A stretch of DNA of 64,000 nt from Pontederia crassipes (GCA_030549335.1 CM060195.1:23998874-24062873), one strand, 5' to 3'. Shown: positions 35,520 to 47,797, counted from the stretch's first letter. Notes: generated by a model not told the origin, from the sequence alone. Numbers and translations are program-made.

Positions 35520-38500
35520 CACTACAAGAAAACAAGCTTTTTGTGACAAAATTATTTGTCACAAAAGGAGTGAAGTTCGTCACAAATAATTATTTATGAC
35601 AGACTTGTATCGATATATTTCTGTCACATTTGATCAAGTCACAAATAATATTGTGACAGAAATTCTTTTCATCACAAACTTTATGTGATGTATTGGTACT
35701 CACAAAAGGGGAAAAAATCCATCACAATTAAAATAGAAAATCAATCTCGAAAAGTATTTTCGTCCTAAGTTGTGAGAGATTTATGATAGAACAGTGATAG
35801 AAATATTTGTGACAGAATTAAAATGTGACAATAATTATGATAGAATTGTGACAATTATATCAGAATTATGATGAAACTATTTGTGACATATTAGTGACAA
35901 CAATTTGTGACATTAGTGACAACATTTGTTAATGTCGAACTTACTTATTAGTGACAGATATGTGATGAAATATTTGTGACCAATATTGTGAGAGAAAATG
36001 TGTGACATTATATGTCATTAATTGTGACCAAAGTTGAAACATGTATGTGATGAATTTCTGAGAAAAAAAATTAAAATCTAAAATTAAAATCATTTTGTAT
36101 AATTTATGAATGGTTGATTTTTTTTAATTTTAATATAATTTGGAAGCTCAATAAGTTCAATAATATAAATTTTCAAATAAAATTGACAAACAGAAAGTAT
36201 TTTCTAAAACAATTCTATAATTTGTCCAAACAACACTAAAATGATAGTGCATTACCACAACATTATTCTAGAGCAAATTTAAAAAAAACAATTGAGTTTT
36301 CAACGCTAGCTTCTTGAAAAAAATAACAAATCAACATGACTTTGTTCTTCTCAATTACTCCATGCTAATTGCCTCCAAGATGACCTACAAAATAGATCAA
36401 ATAATAAATGTAATATAACACAATTTTAAAATAAAAATAACATAAATATGAAATTTACACTAACAAGTAACATTCATATAACAAATTGTAAAAAATATTG
36501 CATTGAATATGTGTACCAAAACAAGATTCACACACAACAAAAGTTTTTCATATAAAAAAGCAAAATAGTCCTGTGAACAATACAAATACTTTCTAGTAAT
36601 AAAGGAAGAAATTAAGACTTTATATATAATTATAAATTTTTAGCCTCCATACAAAGAAATAAAAAAATAGAACAAGAAAATCATAATTTAATATATGATA
36701 TTGACATAATTGAACATTATATTTTTCAATCAACTTAAAAGACTTTAAGTAACATTTTATGACTTATATGTATAATATTTTTTACATTACCTTACTCGGG
36801 AGGAGATGAAGTTTCTGAATGGCATAAATTATTTTCATGTCGAGTAAACTGCAACATCATGACATGAACTTGCTCTTGCATTTCTGATCTCATGATTCAC
36901 ATTTGTTCATCCATCTCTTGTTGCATTTTTTGTTGTGTTTCTTCTTTTTCTTGTTGTAATTCTTGACGAAGTTCTTCATGCACTTCTTCTCTTAAGCGTT
37001 GTAAGTCATTTTGAGATGTCATATTTGTTGCAAATCATTTGGATATTGTGAAGTAGTTGAACTTGAGTTTTTCATAATCGACATAGCATATTTTCCTTTT
37101 CCAAATCCATAAACTCTTCCTTTTGTTGGAGCTCCAGTTGCATCAATCCATGAATCGGGATCAAAATTTGGCTGAGATGAAAGATCTGATACATACTTGT
37201 TATTAATAGAAGAGAAATAATCCACCTAAATCAAGCAATTCATTGTACAATAATTAGTCAAAAGCTTACAAATATGAATGACAACTACACTATTTAATTT
37301 AAAGTTCATCTTAACTTACACAAACTCCTGTAGATTTTTTGTCGACGTACTCATTATTTCCATCCTTTCCTCGACGCTTGTGAACGTATTCAAATACCTC
37401 ATATTCACTTGGGTCTCTACCCATCTTCTCTTCGTGCCAAAAAGTAAACATAATAATACAAAAGAAAGATTAATAATTTTGGAAGCCTCATATTTAACTA
37501 AAAGATTAAGTACATCCATCGTACAAGTCTAAGTCGATGTTCCACAATGAGTATTAACCATAAGTATGCTTTGTGATCCCACCATCCTTTTCAGTTAGTC
37601 AATTTTTTCTTGCGGCTTCAGATTTATTCTGCCATTCATCTTTTTCCCACAAAGCAACGATTTCATTCCATATATCATTTCTCAACCATTCAGGACCATG
37701 TCCTTTAGTTTCACCAATTTGAGACTTCTTTTGTTGAGTTAATGCCTTAACCCGTGCTTGGTATAAGGTTGAAGAGTAAAGCAATCTTTCGAAAGAAAGC
37801 ACTTTTAATCACCACAATTGATTGATCCCAAACATATCTGGCCTAATAATAACAAAAATAGATGTGAATGAATAAATTATTACATAGTTTCATAGAAGAC
37901 AAATGAAATATAAAATTTTAACTTTAATAAGTAAATATATTTCACTTGAAAGTCATTCCACATGCCATCACGAGCATGATCTGGCACTTTCTTCCAAGCG
38001 ATCCAAGGTCCTTTTATGAATTGTTTCAATATTGTACAAATTGTTCGAGTGACCGTATTTGGGAAGAAGCTAAATATAAGACAATTAATACACACAAGTT
38101 TTCATTAAAAATGTAAATGTTTATCACAATAATATACAATTCAACATGTCCTCAAAAAGTTTGATCAATGGTCGATCAGCTTGATTTGTAGGCGGATCAA
38201 ACCCATGGTTGATACCCCTCGTACGAGATGGCTTTGATGCATCAACATGATTAGCATCATATTGAACATGATCTATGGTAGGAGTTTGCTCTCCATCCAA
38301 TTGAGTGTCTCATCAATAATAGCTAAATGGGATTTTTGAGTTGTCTCTTCTACTTCTATTAGTGTCTCTCAATAATCAAATTAGTTATATCTTCCATCAC
38401 ACATTCGTCACAATCGTTGTGATGGACCTTTTTGTGTCGAATAATATCATCACAAAATCGTCACTAGTACATTAAATAACTTTTCATTTCTTTTCCTCAT

Positions 38501-38585
38501 TAATTCGACACAAATATGTCACAACTTGTTACGAGTTATTTCTGTAAAAAAAAATCTATCACAGTAGACTTGTTTTCTTGTAGTG
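35520..38585. mobile_element. CACTA (EnSpm) element 1
   Basis: Terminal inverted repeats CACTACAAGAAAACAAG (35520) and CTTGTTTTCTTGTAGTG (ending 38585), 17 bases, perfect. Subterminal regions at both ends are packed with TTTGTGACA/TGTCACAAA words, the usual transposase-binding repeats of CACTA elements. The interior carries minus-strand Transposase_24 fragments. The 3-bp flanks do not match (CAT left, TTG right), so the target duplication is lost, mutated, or the ends belong to a rearranged element. At 3.07 kb it is far smaller than autonomous CACTA elements and lacks the TnpD-type transposase. Confidence 0.88.
36905..38095 (-). pseudogene. CACTA TnpA-like gene remnant (Transposase_24 family)
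   Basis: TnpA-type proteins bind the subterminal repeats of CACTA elements. Conserved family pieces appear in order on the minus strand, separated by AT-rich, probably intronic, sequence: GPWIAWKKVPDHARDGMWNDF (about 38010-37948), EARVKA-like QARVKALTQQ and GPEWLRNDIWNEIVALW through SEAARKN (about 37755-37599), then EEKMGRDPSEYEVFEYVHKR (about 37437-37378) through a YVDKKSTG end. Next come FDPDSWIDATGAPTKGRVYGFG (about 37170-37105) and a Gln/Glu-rich coiled-coil tail (about 37010-36905). A frame change near 37030 and the lack of a continuous start make it a degraded gene. Confidence 0.8.
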
Positions 38586-38629
38586 TTGATTTTATTATTG
38601 AACCGGTAAAGAACAATTGGACGATTGCT

Positions 38630-39190
38630 CACTACAAGAAAATTATTGAATAGCGACGACAATTAGCATCTCAGCGGTGGCGACGCTAAGTTGACACAAT
38701 ATTGATGCAACAATGTCAGAGGAAAGGTGACATAGATAGCCTTACTTTTGTCTCGATTTAGCGTCGCCTTGGCATTACAAATATGCGACGCCATGTTGAC
38801 GCTCTTTCGACGCTACCACAACACTACTGGTGCACACGCTAACAACCTAAAGCGTGATAAATATCAGTGCTACTTTAGCATCGAACAAAGGTAACACTAT
38901 ATTGTCCATCATAGCACTGCGGGAAGGCCGACGCCAAAGTGATGCTGTTTTGAGAGCTTATTCTCAATGTCGTCGTGGCGTCGGCCAATAGTGGTGCTAA
39001 ATCCATTGTGCCGTAGGTCTTATGCTAAGATTCCTCAATTTTAGCGATGCTTTGATCTCGACGCCAAAGAAACGTTGATGCATGATCTGAAGTTTAGCGT
39101 CGTCGAGGCGTCGACTGGTTCGACACTAAAACTCTTGCGCCACAACCTTTGTGATGCTATAGGGGCGCTAATGTGACGGGAATGGTGCCT
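38630..39190 (+). mobile_element. CACTA element 2, left end only
   Basis: Starts CACTACAAGAAAATTATTG at 38630. It is followed by dense direct and inverted copies of TAGCGTCGCC / GCGACGCTA-like words up to about 39150, a CACTA subterminal region unlike that of element 1. No convincing matching right end (CTTGTAGTG) was found before 41860, so the other end is lost or too diverged. It lies 44 bases from the end of element 1. Confidence 0.7.
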
Positions 39191-40277
39191 CAACTTCTTA
39201 TACACTTCCTACACTAAACTTTAATTAATAAATTAATTATTATTGTATTCATAGAAGTATAAGAATACAAATATACATGTATGTATATAAGTATAAGAAT
39301 ACAAGAGACTTTCTTCAATGCGTCGCTATTACGTAGACCCTTGCAATCACCCCTCACGAACCCGACGAACCCTCCTTCGACGATTGAACCCCACCTACGA
39401 TCTGCTACTCTGCCGCCGCGATCTACTGCCATTGTCATCGCGATCTGTTGCCACCGCCACCGTGATCTGTTGACGTTGCCTCTGCTGCTGCTACTGTCAC
39501 AATCTGCTGTTGTCGACCCCTTCCACCACCAAATCCCTTTTCCCCTTCGACGATCGATGATCCAACCCCACATTGGACGATCTGCACCTCTGACGACACC
39601 CCTCACGGACCCCCTGCTGCTGCTGCTCGGCCTCCAAGCAGCCGATGCACAGCATGCAAACTTTAAGCGCCGACGACCCACAAAACTTCCGAACTCCAAG
39701 CCTGCTGCTGCTGCTCGACCTCCAAGCAGCCGATGCACAGCATGCAAACTTTAAGCGCCGACGACCCACAAAACTTCCGAACTCCAAGCGGGCAACGACC
39801 TGCACCGAACCATCATGTTTTAAACTTTGGAAAATTTTGAAATGTTGTTATGCTTGATGTAATTGCTGTAGTGACTGTTCCACCTCAGAAAATTTCTTTT
39901 TGTTACTTTAATAATATCTTTCATCCGGAAGCTTGAAAAATGATGACTACTAAATTCAGTGACCAATGTGGTGAGAGAATGAGTATTGAGCATCTGAAGA
40001 ATCATCTAAAACAATGTTATTAGATAAAGGTTTTGGAATGTTACTATGAATGACGATCAAGTAGGCTATATTCTTATTATTTTTGTTGCGAAATGGAGGG
40101 AGACAGAAATTTCACATACAAAAGAACACAAGATTTATGAGATTTATTTTAATTAGACTACATACTCGGACCATTTGTTATATAATATTAATAATTACAA
40201 AGATAGAAAATAACCAGATATAGAGAATTCTAATATAAAATAGAAAGCAGACAGAGTAGTGCTTAACTAACATAAGG
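39191..40277. other. Possible CACTA interior, then intergenic
   Basis: 39340-39810 is GC-rich compared with its surroundings and opens frames of 100-177 codons on both strands. Their composition (Leu/Pro or Ser/Arg runs from CTG/CAC repeats) and lack of any known motif make them poor gene candidates. It probably belongs to CACTA element 2. Confidence 0.4.
39613..39788. repeat. 88-bp direct duplication, two copies
   Basis: CCTCCAAGCAGCCGATGCAC occurs at 39631 and 39719. The units (about 39613-39700 and 39701-39788) are nearly identical. Confidence 0.9.
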
Positions 40278-40285
40278 GTCATATA

Positions 40286-40873
40286 CATGGGCAGAGCTAC
40301 ATGGCCTTTTATGCGGTCAATCGACCCCATAAAATTTGACAATTTTTATTTTTATTTGTATGACCATACATTAATAATTGATAAGATATATTAATTAAAT
40401 AATTTATCACATTAAAGTTTCTACCAAATGAAATATTGCAAATAATTTTACATATCCCCGAATACATATTGTTTTTTTTTCTTTATTTTTGATTATCTGT
40501 CTCTTTGAAAACTCGTTTTTCTTCTTTTATATAAAAATAGCTAAAAGCGAAGTATTGGAACATAAATTTATTGTGCATTAACAAATTCTTCTAAGCCTAT
40601 TTTATCTTATTACTTCCATTAGAATCCTTGTCTTATATATTTAGAAATTCATCATTATTGTTTAGTAAAAAATTCAATGCTATTGAATGCTAACTTGAAG
40701 TGTTCATAATTTATTAATCCTTTCAACTTTAATTGCTTAGCTAATAAATTTGAAATAATAATTTATAGGCACGTGAAATAAAATTCATTAATTTGGCATG
40801 AATTCATTTTATTTTAACTCTTTTTTAGTAACTGTTTTATAGTTTGCACCCATATCCAATAGGTCCGCCCCTG
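40286..40873. mobile_element. Non-autonomous hAT-type element (588 bp)
   Basis: Flanked by a perfect 8-bp duplication, GTCATATA, at 40278-40285 and 40874-40881. Imperfect terminal inverted repeats are CATGGGCAGAGCTA and, on the other strand, CAGGGGCGGACCTA. The 8-bp duplication and CAGGGGCGG-type ends are characteristic of hAT elements. The AT-rich interior has no transposase. Confidence 0.87.
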
Positions 40874-40881
40874 GTCATATA

Positions 40882-41863
40882 TGGTTATCATTGTGTTAAG
40901 ATTCAACTCATTATTAACAATGTTTTTTTATCTCTTGATCTAGATAACCATTAAATTAATTAGTGAGTTTCAAAGTCATAGTTTTATATCTCCCGTTTAT
41001 GTTCCTTCATTTCAATTGTTGATGAAATAAATAGTTCAATCCCCTGAGGCTGAGATGGCGTTTGTTATCGCATTTTGTATTTATTGCATAGGAGAATAAA
41101 TAACAATAATACGGTAAATAAATCAAAAATTGAAAACAATAATTTTATTCTCGAAATCTGCAAAAAAAGTACTGTAATTTATGGCCACATTGTTATGATA
41201 AATCAATACAATATAGGGAGAGAACAATAAAGAGACAGCCATCTCTCAAAATCCTTTCAGATAAAATTTTAAGCCATAAAAAGAAGTCATACTTTTCTAA
41301 ATTTTATTTTCATTGAGGCAAACATATCAAATCCCTATGAAACATTTCAGTATTATATATGCTATCTTTTGGTCTTTAAGAAGTTGTAGTGTGATCATGA
41401 ACGCCGAATCGACATAATACAACGTAACTTGTGAAGGAGGTGCATCAATATTAAAAAAAACATGTACATGCATGTGAGCAACAACTAATTAAGCTCTTGC
41501 AGGAAGAACAATTAATTAATGTATTAACTAATCTCGACATTCAAGCAATGAATAAAAGGTGACATCCATAATTTCAGGCCACTAACGTCAAAACTTTATT
41601 TCTTAATCATATTCAATGGTTGGAGAGAATTTGATTATATTCACACACACAAACATGTATGTACAAAGATTAATCATACTGGTTGGAGGAGTATAATTGA
41701 TGACCAACATGACTCGAATCTTCGTTTTTAATGGGAAAAAAGGATCTCCTAATCATCGATATCTGAAACAAAACATAATGATCTTCCATAGCCTCAAATA
41801 GTTCTTACATTAGGCCAATAGAATGTGCAATCCTACGTTAACTAACAATAGGTGGATTATCAA
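40882..41863. other. Intergenic, no gene seen
   Basis: AT-rich sequence between the hAT element and the gypsy 5' LTR. No open frames of note. Confidence 0.5.
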
Positions 41864-43884
41864 TGTAACAATCGACAAAGAAAAGATAAAAAAAAAGGAA
41901 TTGAGTTCGACTCAAACAACCGGCCAACAGATAACTTAATGTTATCTTAATTGGAGTTGAAAACCATAGCTAGGGGGAGGACTCCTATCTGATTCAATAG
42001 AGACTTAGAAAATAAAAAATCAAACAAAAGAAATAAAACCTCCCCTCAAACCTCACGCCCCCTCTCTGTTTTTTTTGGTTTTCCCGCAGACGTGAGCAGG
42101 GCCAAGAAGTTCTCGCTCGTTGTTTTCAGGGATAAGGGTAGCTGAGCTCTCTCTCTCTTTCTCTCTCCCCCCCTTGCTGCAAGTTATCTGATCTCCACCC
42201 CACTTTCCTCAACCTCTCCATCAGATTGTCGCAGGCGTGGTTCTATTAGGAGAGGAAGAACAGGGAGTTCAGAGATAGGACAGAGGGTTCGGCCCATAAT
42301 TTTTCGACGAATCGAAGGAGCGGCTCTATCGCGAACAGGTGGGTGAATCGAAATCACCTTGCATGACCTCTGAATTATTTTAATTCTTGTCCTAATCGAT
42401 ATGAAAAGAAAAGAAGAATAACAAGGCTCAAGTTATCGTTTGATTTGTTTGATTTTATTAATTTATCTAATTGTTGAATTAATATTTGATTTGTTCTGTT
42501 CTGTTGATTGCTTGATTGAGTGCTAGAAGCTAGGAATCTTTTTAGATTGGAATTGCACTAGGATTGTAATGAATTTCGTGATTAGGAGTTTCTGCAGGAC
42601 GCCTACCGGTTGATCGATTTTGGTGTTACAAACACAGGTCGACCGATTTATTGATATATCTGACGATTTAATTTGCATGTCGACCGGTCGACCGATCCCT
42701 GCCCACCGGTCGACCGACCCTTACTCGTCAGTCGATCGTTCAATTGAATGGATCGATCGATCGTAGTAGCCCAAAATCAAACCATCAGTCGACCGATCTC
42801 AAGAAACCAGTCGATCGACCCGAAGCCAACCGGTCGACCGATCCCAGAACCGATCGACCGTTTTCCAAAAATCTTTTTATTAGAATGATTAATTATTTCC
42901 CCTTTTAATCTGAATATTACCCATATATAGTTGATCTTATTTTTCTGACCCTATAGAGATCCCTCACCGATTTTCAAGATCTATTCTCTTAATGATTTAT
43001 CTCTTATTGATCTTATCTTATACATTAAACAAAGAACAAAGATCCACAAGTTATTCAAAGTGATTAAAGTTCAGATGGAAGATTACCAATGAATTGTCAG
43101 TCCAAGCCAAGTGCAACAAGATAAGGGTAGCTCCCTTGGTCATGGTTTGATCACCCATTGACCCGCACAAGGCCGTATCGTTTGCTCGGCGTACCCCAAG
43201 AATTAAAGCACCTAAAGTTATCCTGATTTTCCAATAATAAACCAAGATCAAGAAGCATGAATAAGTCAAGTCAAGTTATCATCATGATTTACAAGTATGC
43301 CATGATTTCAAGTTACTATGCATCATTGGTTCTCATGAATTATGATATCTTCTTAATTATTTTTTATTACGATCTATGATGCTGCCATACTATCTTTTCA
43401 AGTTCAAGTTCAAGTTCAAGTATGATTATTTATTTCTGATTATTCTATTCATATTATGCATTGTATATCATGTGGTTCCCCACTACGCTGTAAAGCTTAC
43501 GGGAGGACCTCCTTCCCTTTGTCTGATTTTCATAGGGCCAAGTCAGTGACGATATGGAGTAGGTGTGTGTGATGAAGTTTTGGCGGCAAGAAAGCACATG
43601 AACCATAGGGCTTATTATTTTTCTTTATTAGATTTCTTTTCCTTCCGCATTTATAGATTCATGATGTAGAACCTTACTTTAATTCTTAGAGATGATGTAG
43701 CCTTTTTAGACTTCCACTAATTAAAGTTATACTTTTCTTTATTTCTTTTATTTTATTACTCTTCCGCTGACGTGTCTCGGTTCTTGACTGAGATACGATC
43801 AATATTATGGTCAAGTCATGGCATGCCATAGCGTCTCGAGGTTAGTCTTCGCCACGTGATGGGGGTCGATTTGGGGGCATTACA
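41864..43884 (+). repeat. 5' LTR of the gypsy element
   Basis: TGTAAC start and TTACA end, directly followed (two to three bases later) by the primer-binding site TGGTATCAGAGCC. It contains a cluster of GGTCGACCG-like palindromes at 42600-42860 and several AAGTTC repeats near 43400. Confidence 0.85.
42600..42860. repeat. Cluster of CGGTCGACCG-type palindromes within the LTR
   Basis: About ten variants of the self-complementary word (A/C)CGGTCGACCGAT or CGATCGATCG within 260 bases, including GTCGACCGGTCGACCGAT near 42680. Confidence 0.9.
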
Positions 43885-44373
43885 TTATGGTATCAGAGCC
43901 TAAAGTGAGGACTCTCTTGACGTTCTATTGTATAAGATGTAAGATAGTATAGTATAGTAATGGTTCATGTGCTATCGCCGAACACATGAACCACAGGGCT
44001 TATTATTTTTCTTTATTAGATTTCTTTTCCTTTGGCATTTATAGATTCATGATGTAGAACCTTACTTTAATTCTTAGAGATGATGTAGCCACTTTTTAGA
44101 CTTCCGCTAATTAAAGTTATACTTTTCTTTATTTCTTTTATTTTATTACTCTTCCGCTATCGTGTCTCGGTTCTTGACTGAGATATGGTCAATATTATGG
44201 TCAAGTCATGGCATGTCGTAGCGTTTCGAGGTTGGTCTTCGCCACGTGGCAGGGGTCGATTTGGGGGCATTACATTTATGGTATCAGAGCCTAAAGTCAG
44301 GACTCTCTTGACGTCCTATTGTATAAGATGTAAGATAGTATAGTATAGTAATGGTTCACGTGCTATCGCCGAG
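43595..44373 (+). repeat. ~388-bp tandem duplication spanning LTR end and primer-binding site
   Basis: Unit 1 begins CACATGAACCATAGGG at 43595 and unit 2 CACATGAACCACAGGG at 43983. Both carry the last ~280 bases of the LTR, the TTACA terminus, TGGTATCAGAGCCTAAAG and the sequence up to GCTATCGCCG. The units differ by scattered transitions and three inserted bases. Confidence 0.93.
43888..43900 (+). promoter_or_regulatory. Primer-binding site (initiator Met tRNA)
   Basis: TGGTATCAGAGCC is complementary to the 3' end of plant initiator Met tRNA and lies three bases past the LTR end. A second copy lies at 44279-44291. Confidence 0.85.
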
Positions 44374-46703
44374 CAGTCGCCACACCCTCCACCGTAAAGT
44401 ACAAGTAAGATCTTTCTTACTTTATGTTATTCTTTATTGATGTACTGATATATATTTCATATAAGTGGTTGATCTCTAAGGAGGTTATTTTGTATGATAG
44501 GGTTATAAGGGTAAATGGTATTAGTGATTATACGAAAAAGGGTTATAAATGTTACGAAAAGTGGAAAATAATAAGTAATGCATGTGGATAAGTATTACCT
44601 ACATGAAGAATCAGTCCTACAAACATTTAAGGAATAAAATATAAGAAACAATTCTATTTCTTATAAGTCATGTTTTCTATCTCTTCCATGATCGTCCTAC
44701 TCATGGACTTCTTCTGCTGACTGCAGCAGTATGAAGAGGAAAATGAGTAGGTTTAATATTTACAAAGAGATATAGATTTAAGAAGAAAGGAGGGAATTAT
44801 AGGAGTAAATAAAAGATTCGCCTTACACAACAAGTATGTGTGAGATGGTTCCAAATAGTAGAATTGAATTTATATGTAAAACCAAGCATGCCTAAGTTAT
44901 TATTTATTGTGATGACTTATGTAGTTCTATTAGTTTACCAAGATACGAGTCTGATGAATTATCTTATAGTTTTATATTGATAAGTATGGACCTGTAACGC
45001 CCGTTGTACCTTAGACTTCATATGGCCCCTATATTAGGTTGATAAATGTCATAAGCAAATCCAAATTAGTTATACGAATTTCTAGTTGGATTACCTTATA
45101 TTGGTAATAGGAATTAGAATTATTAATCATGTTCAAGTTATGTAATATTAAATTAGACAAGGGTTTAAGTATTAGAGAACTGTCCATTAATCATGTATAA
45201 TGTATGGATGGCAAATATAGGAGTTTTAAAAGGTTCAGAAGTAACATTGATTTGAATAAATGTTAGAAGAAATTTTCAATAAGTGATTGTCTGAGTTAAT
45301 CGAACATTTAGATCTAGCATACTCTTATAAATATGTACATATAACATAGCATACTTATAAATATATAAAGATAAATAAATAGATAAATATATTTAATTAA
45401 CTTAGTTTAGTATAGAGTAGTTTTGAAATTTTATTAATATGAAGTATATTTTTATATAGCCATTATTAAAGAATGAATTCTCTATCATCACAATGTAAAT
45501 ATATTTTCAAAATAGACTAATATGGTTGATACAAAAATTATATAAGAACAAGCAATGCATGAAAGGGTTAAATGAATGTGAGAAAATTTTGAAAAGATTT
45601 AAAGTCTCTTAATTGATATATTCTTAAGGAGGATATGAGCCCCCAACCATTAAGTATTAAAAGATCAAAACATCAAGTGAGAAAATTTTAGAAAGTATAG
45701 AGGGTTAAGGTAAAGTACGAGGAATTTTATAAGTCCTCTACAAAGCTACTGGAGAAGTAAGTTATGCACCTGAAAAGGATGATTATGAAGTAAACTAAAA
45801 ATTTTAATTGATTTATCTTGACTATGGATATATTTATTAGTTTTCATAATAATGTCCAAATCGTATAGGGTAATTAATCATATAATCATAGTTGATGGTT
45901 CAACAGGGAAAATAAAGCATATATATATATATATATGTTTAGATAATGGGTTAAGCAAGCCATAAGATGATACTAAGATGCAAGATATAAGATCATACAT
46001 AGAATGTTCTCTAAGATGCCTCTACGTCAATATGATGAAAAATGTTCAAGATTTTATCTTGATCAAGGGGATCACTCATGATTTGATCATATGTTTTATA
46101 TATGGATTGATTTTCCATATAAATGTTCAAGAAGAAGAATGATTGCTTGTTGTCTGTTTTGTTGATTGTGTTGTTTTCCTGTCTTATTGTTTGAATTCAT
46201 TCCATGTGTTCACCTGCATTTATGATGTTTGACTAAGGACTTATGTTATGTAGTGCGTATAAATTGTTCTATTTATTATGGATTAGATCATACTATGTAG
46301 CGACCCCTCAACATAGATATCGCTCGACCTTAACATTAATTCAAAGTGCTACAAGATACTCAAGGAAAGAACTTGTTGTGGTTATATATAACCACTGGCC
46401 TCTCATGAAGTTATATGACCTGACCTTGCAAGAAACAAATCAATGTAAGCCAAGAAGTTAAGTGAGGGCAACTCTCATGATAAGCATATCAAATAAAGAA
46501 TTGACACAATGTGTCGAGACATAGAAAGAATAACGAATAACATTGATTAAGAACTAACATGTTCCAATGACATAGAATGTCAAGAACGATCCATCTTCAA
46601 AAGATTTATCAGACCTCTGATTGATTCCAAATATAATTGTCTCATTTGACAATTACCTATAGTTTGTATTTTGCTCAATTCCTCTAGATATCTGATCTAA
46701 GAC
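44374..46703 (+). other. Degraded gypsy interior, no readable gene
   Basis: Would be leader and gag of the gypsy element, but no frame with Gag or protease motifs survives. TGTAACGCCCG at 44995 resembles a gypsy LTR start, but no matching end or target duplication was found. Confidence 0.45.
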
Positions 46704-46708
46704 GAAGG

Positions 46709-47668
46709 TGTTGAGTCAAAGTTTTAATGACATATAAAATTATATTTTGATGAAACAAATCTCAAAAGATTAAAGTTAAAATGCTGAAAAAGTTTAAGAA
46801 AAAGAGATAACTTTATGCACGAACTTTGATTACATAATGACTATGATATAATTATATTTTAGATAAATGATACACATCAAAATTGTAGAGAATTATGTTA
46901 GCTCTCCATAGACTCCAAAATTATCTAATTTCGATAACTGTGCAGAAAGTTATGATCAAAGTAATGCAAATGTGCGGTTGACCGGCCTCCCAGTCAAATG
47001 AACACTAATGGTCAAATTTGAAGGAGGAGTTTGTGAAGAAAATTTTGGATGAATTTTTCACACACTGAAGGCTATAAAAGGAGTGCCAAAGATAGAGGCA
47101 ATGGCACACATTCACTCATTGAAGAAAAACTTCAAGTTATCAAAGAAGATTATTTCTTGAAGTTTTCATTTCATAGCTTTCTCTCTTCTTTTCTTATGAT
47201 CATAGAATTGTAAAAGAAAGAAACACTTTTGTTCAAAAAATTGAGAGAGCTCCTGTGTAAAAGAGGTTTAAAATCTTACCTCTTGAGCGAGAGAAATAGA
47301 TTAGTTTCATTAGAGGAGAGGTGTGCCTTACCTCTCGAAGCGGAGAAAAGACGGTGGTGTAAAGGGTTTTCTTCCTTGCCCCATTTTTAACAAAGGAAGG
47401 GATTAGTGAAATTTCTGACGGTCTCGAGGTCGAGAAGTCGGAGCGGGGGCGTAGGCCAATGTGTGACCGAATCTCGTCAACAACCACCGTGCTTTTGCGT
47501 TTGATTCTCTCTCCCCCCTCTCACATTGAGTTTGATATGATCTGAATTGCTTTATTTTAAAAGTTTTAAAAAATTAGTTTTTGCTTCCGCAACGTATTTT
47601 TGTGAAATTGACATTTTCGGATTGAACGCCAATTCACCTCTTCTCTTGGTACCCTTTGAGATCCTACA
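46709..47668 (+). repeat. 5' LTR of the Sirevirus-like element
   Basis: TGTTGAGTC start and GATCCTACA end. TATA box CTATAAAAG at 47072-47080. The first 60 bases differ from the 3' LTR at three positions, all transitions. Confidence 0.92.
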
Positions 47669-47669
47669 A

Positions 47670-47681
47670 TGATATCAGAGC
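47670..47681 (+). promoter_or_regulatory. Primer-binding site, one base altered
   Basis: TGATATCAGAGC directly after the LTR. The usual Met-tRNA site is TGGTATCAGAGC, so one G-to-A change is present. Confidence 0.7.
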
Positions 47682-47797
47682 GGGTTGCTCTTGTTTTAGA
47701 TTTTTGAATCATCTTATTTTCAGATCTAATTTTCTTTAGATCTAATTATTTTAAGATTCAATCATCGTGTTTTAAGATTTAATAATCTTCAAGAGCC

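Noticed and set aside
39214-39805. Overlapping 100-177 codon frames on both strands
   Set aside because: Produced by CTG/CAC repeats and an 88-bp duplication, probably in a CACTA interior; no protein family recognised.
39862-39873. ATTGCTGTAGTG as the right end of CACTA element 2
   Set aside because: Poor match to CTTGTAGTG, no subterminal repeats beside it, and 3-bp flanks GCT/ACT do not agree.
44995-45010. TGTAACGCCCG as the start of another LTR
   Set aside because: No matching GGGCGTTACA end or target duplication before the nested element.
47233-47487. 84-codon minus-strand frame, repeated at 50469-50723
   Set aside because: It is in the two LTR copies of the Sirevirus-like element, so its conservation reflects LTR identity, not coding.
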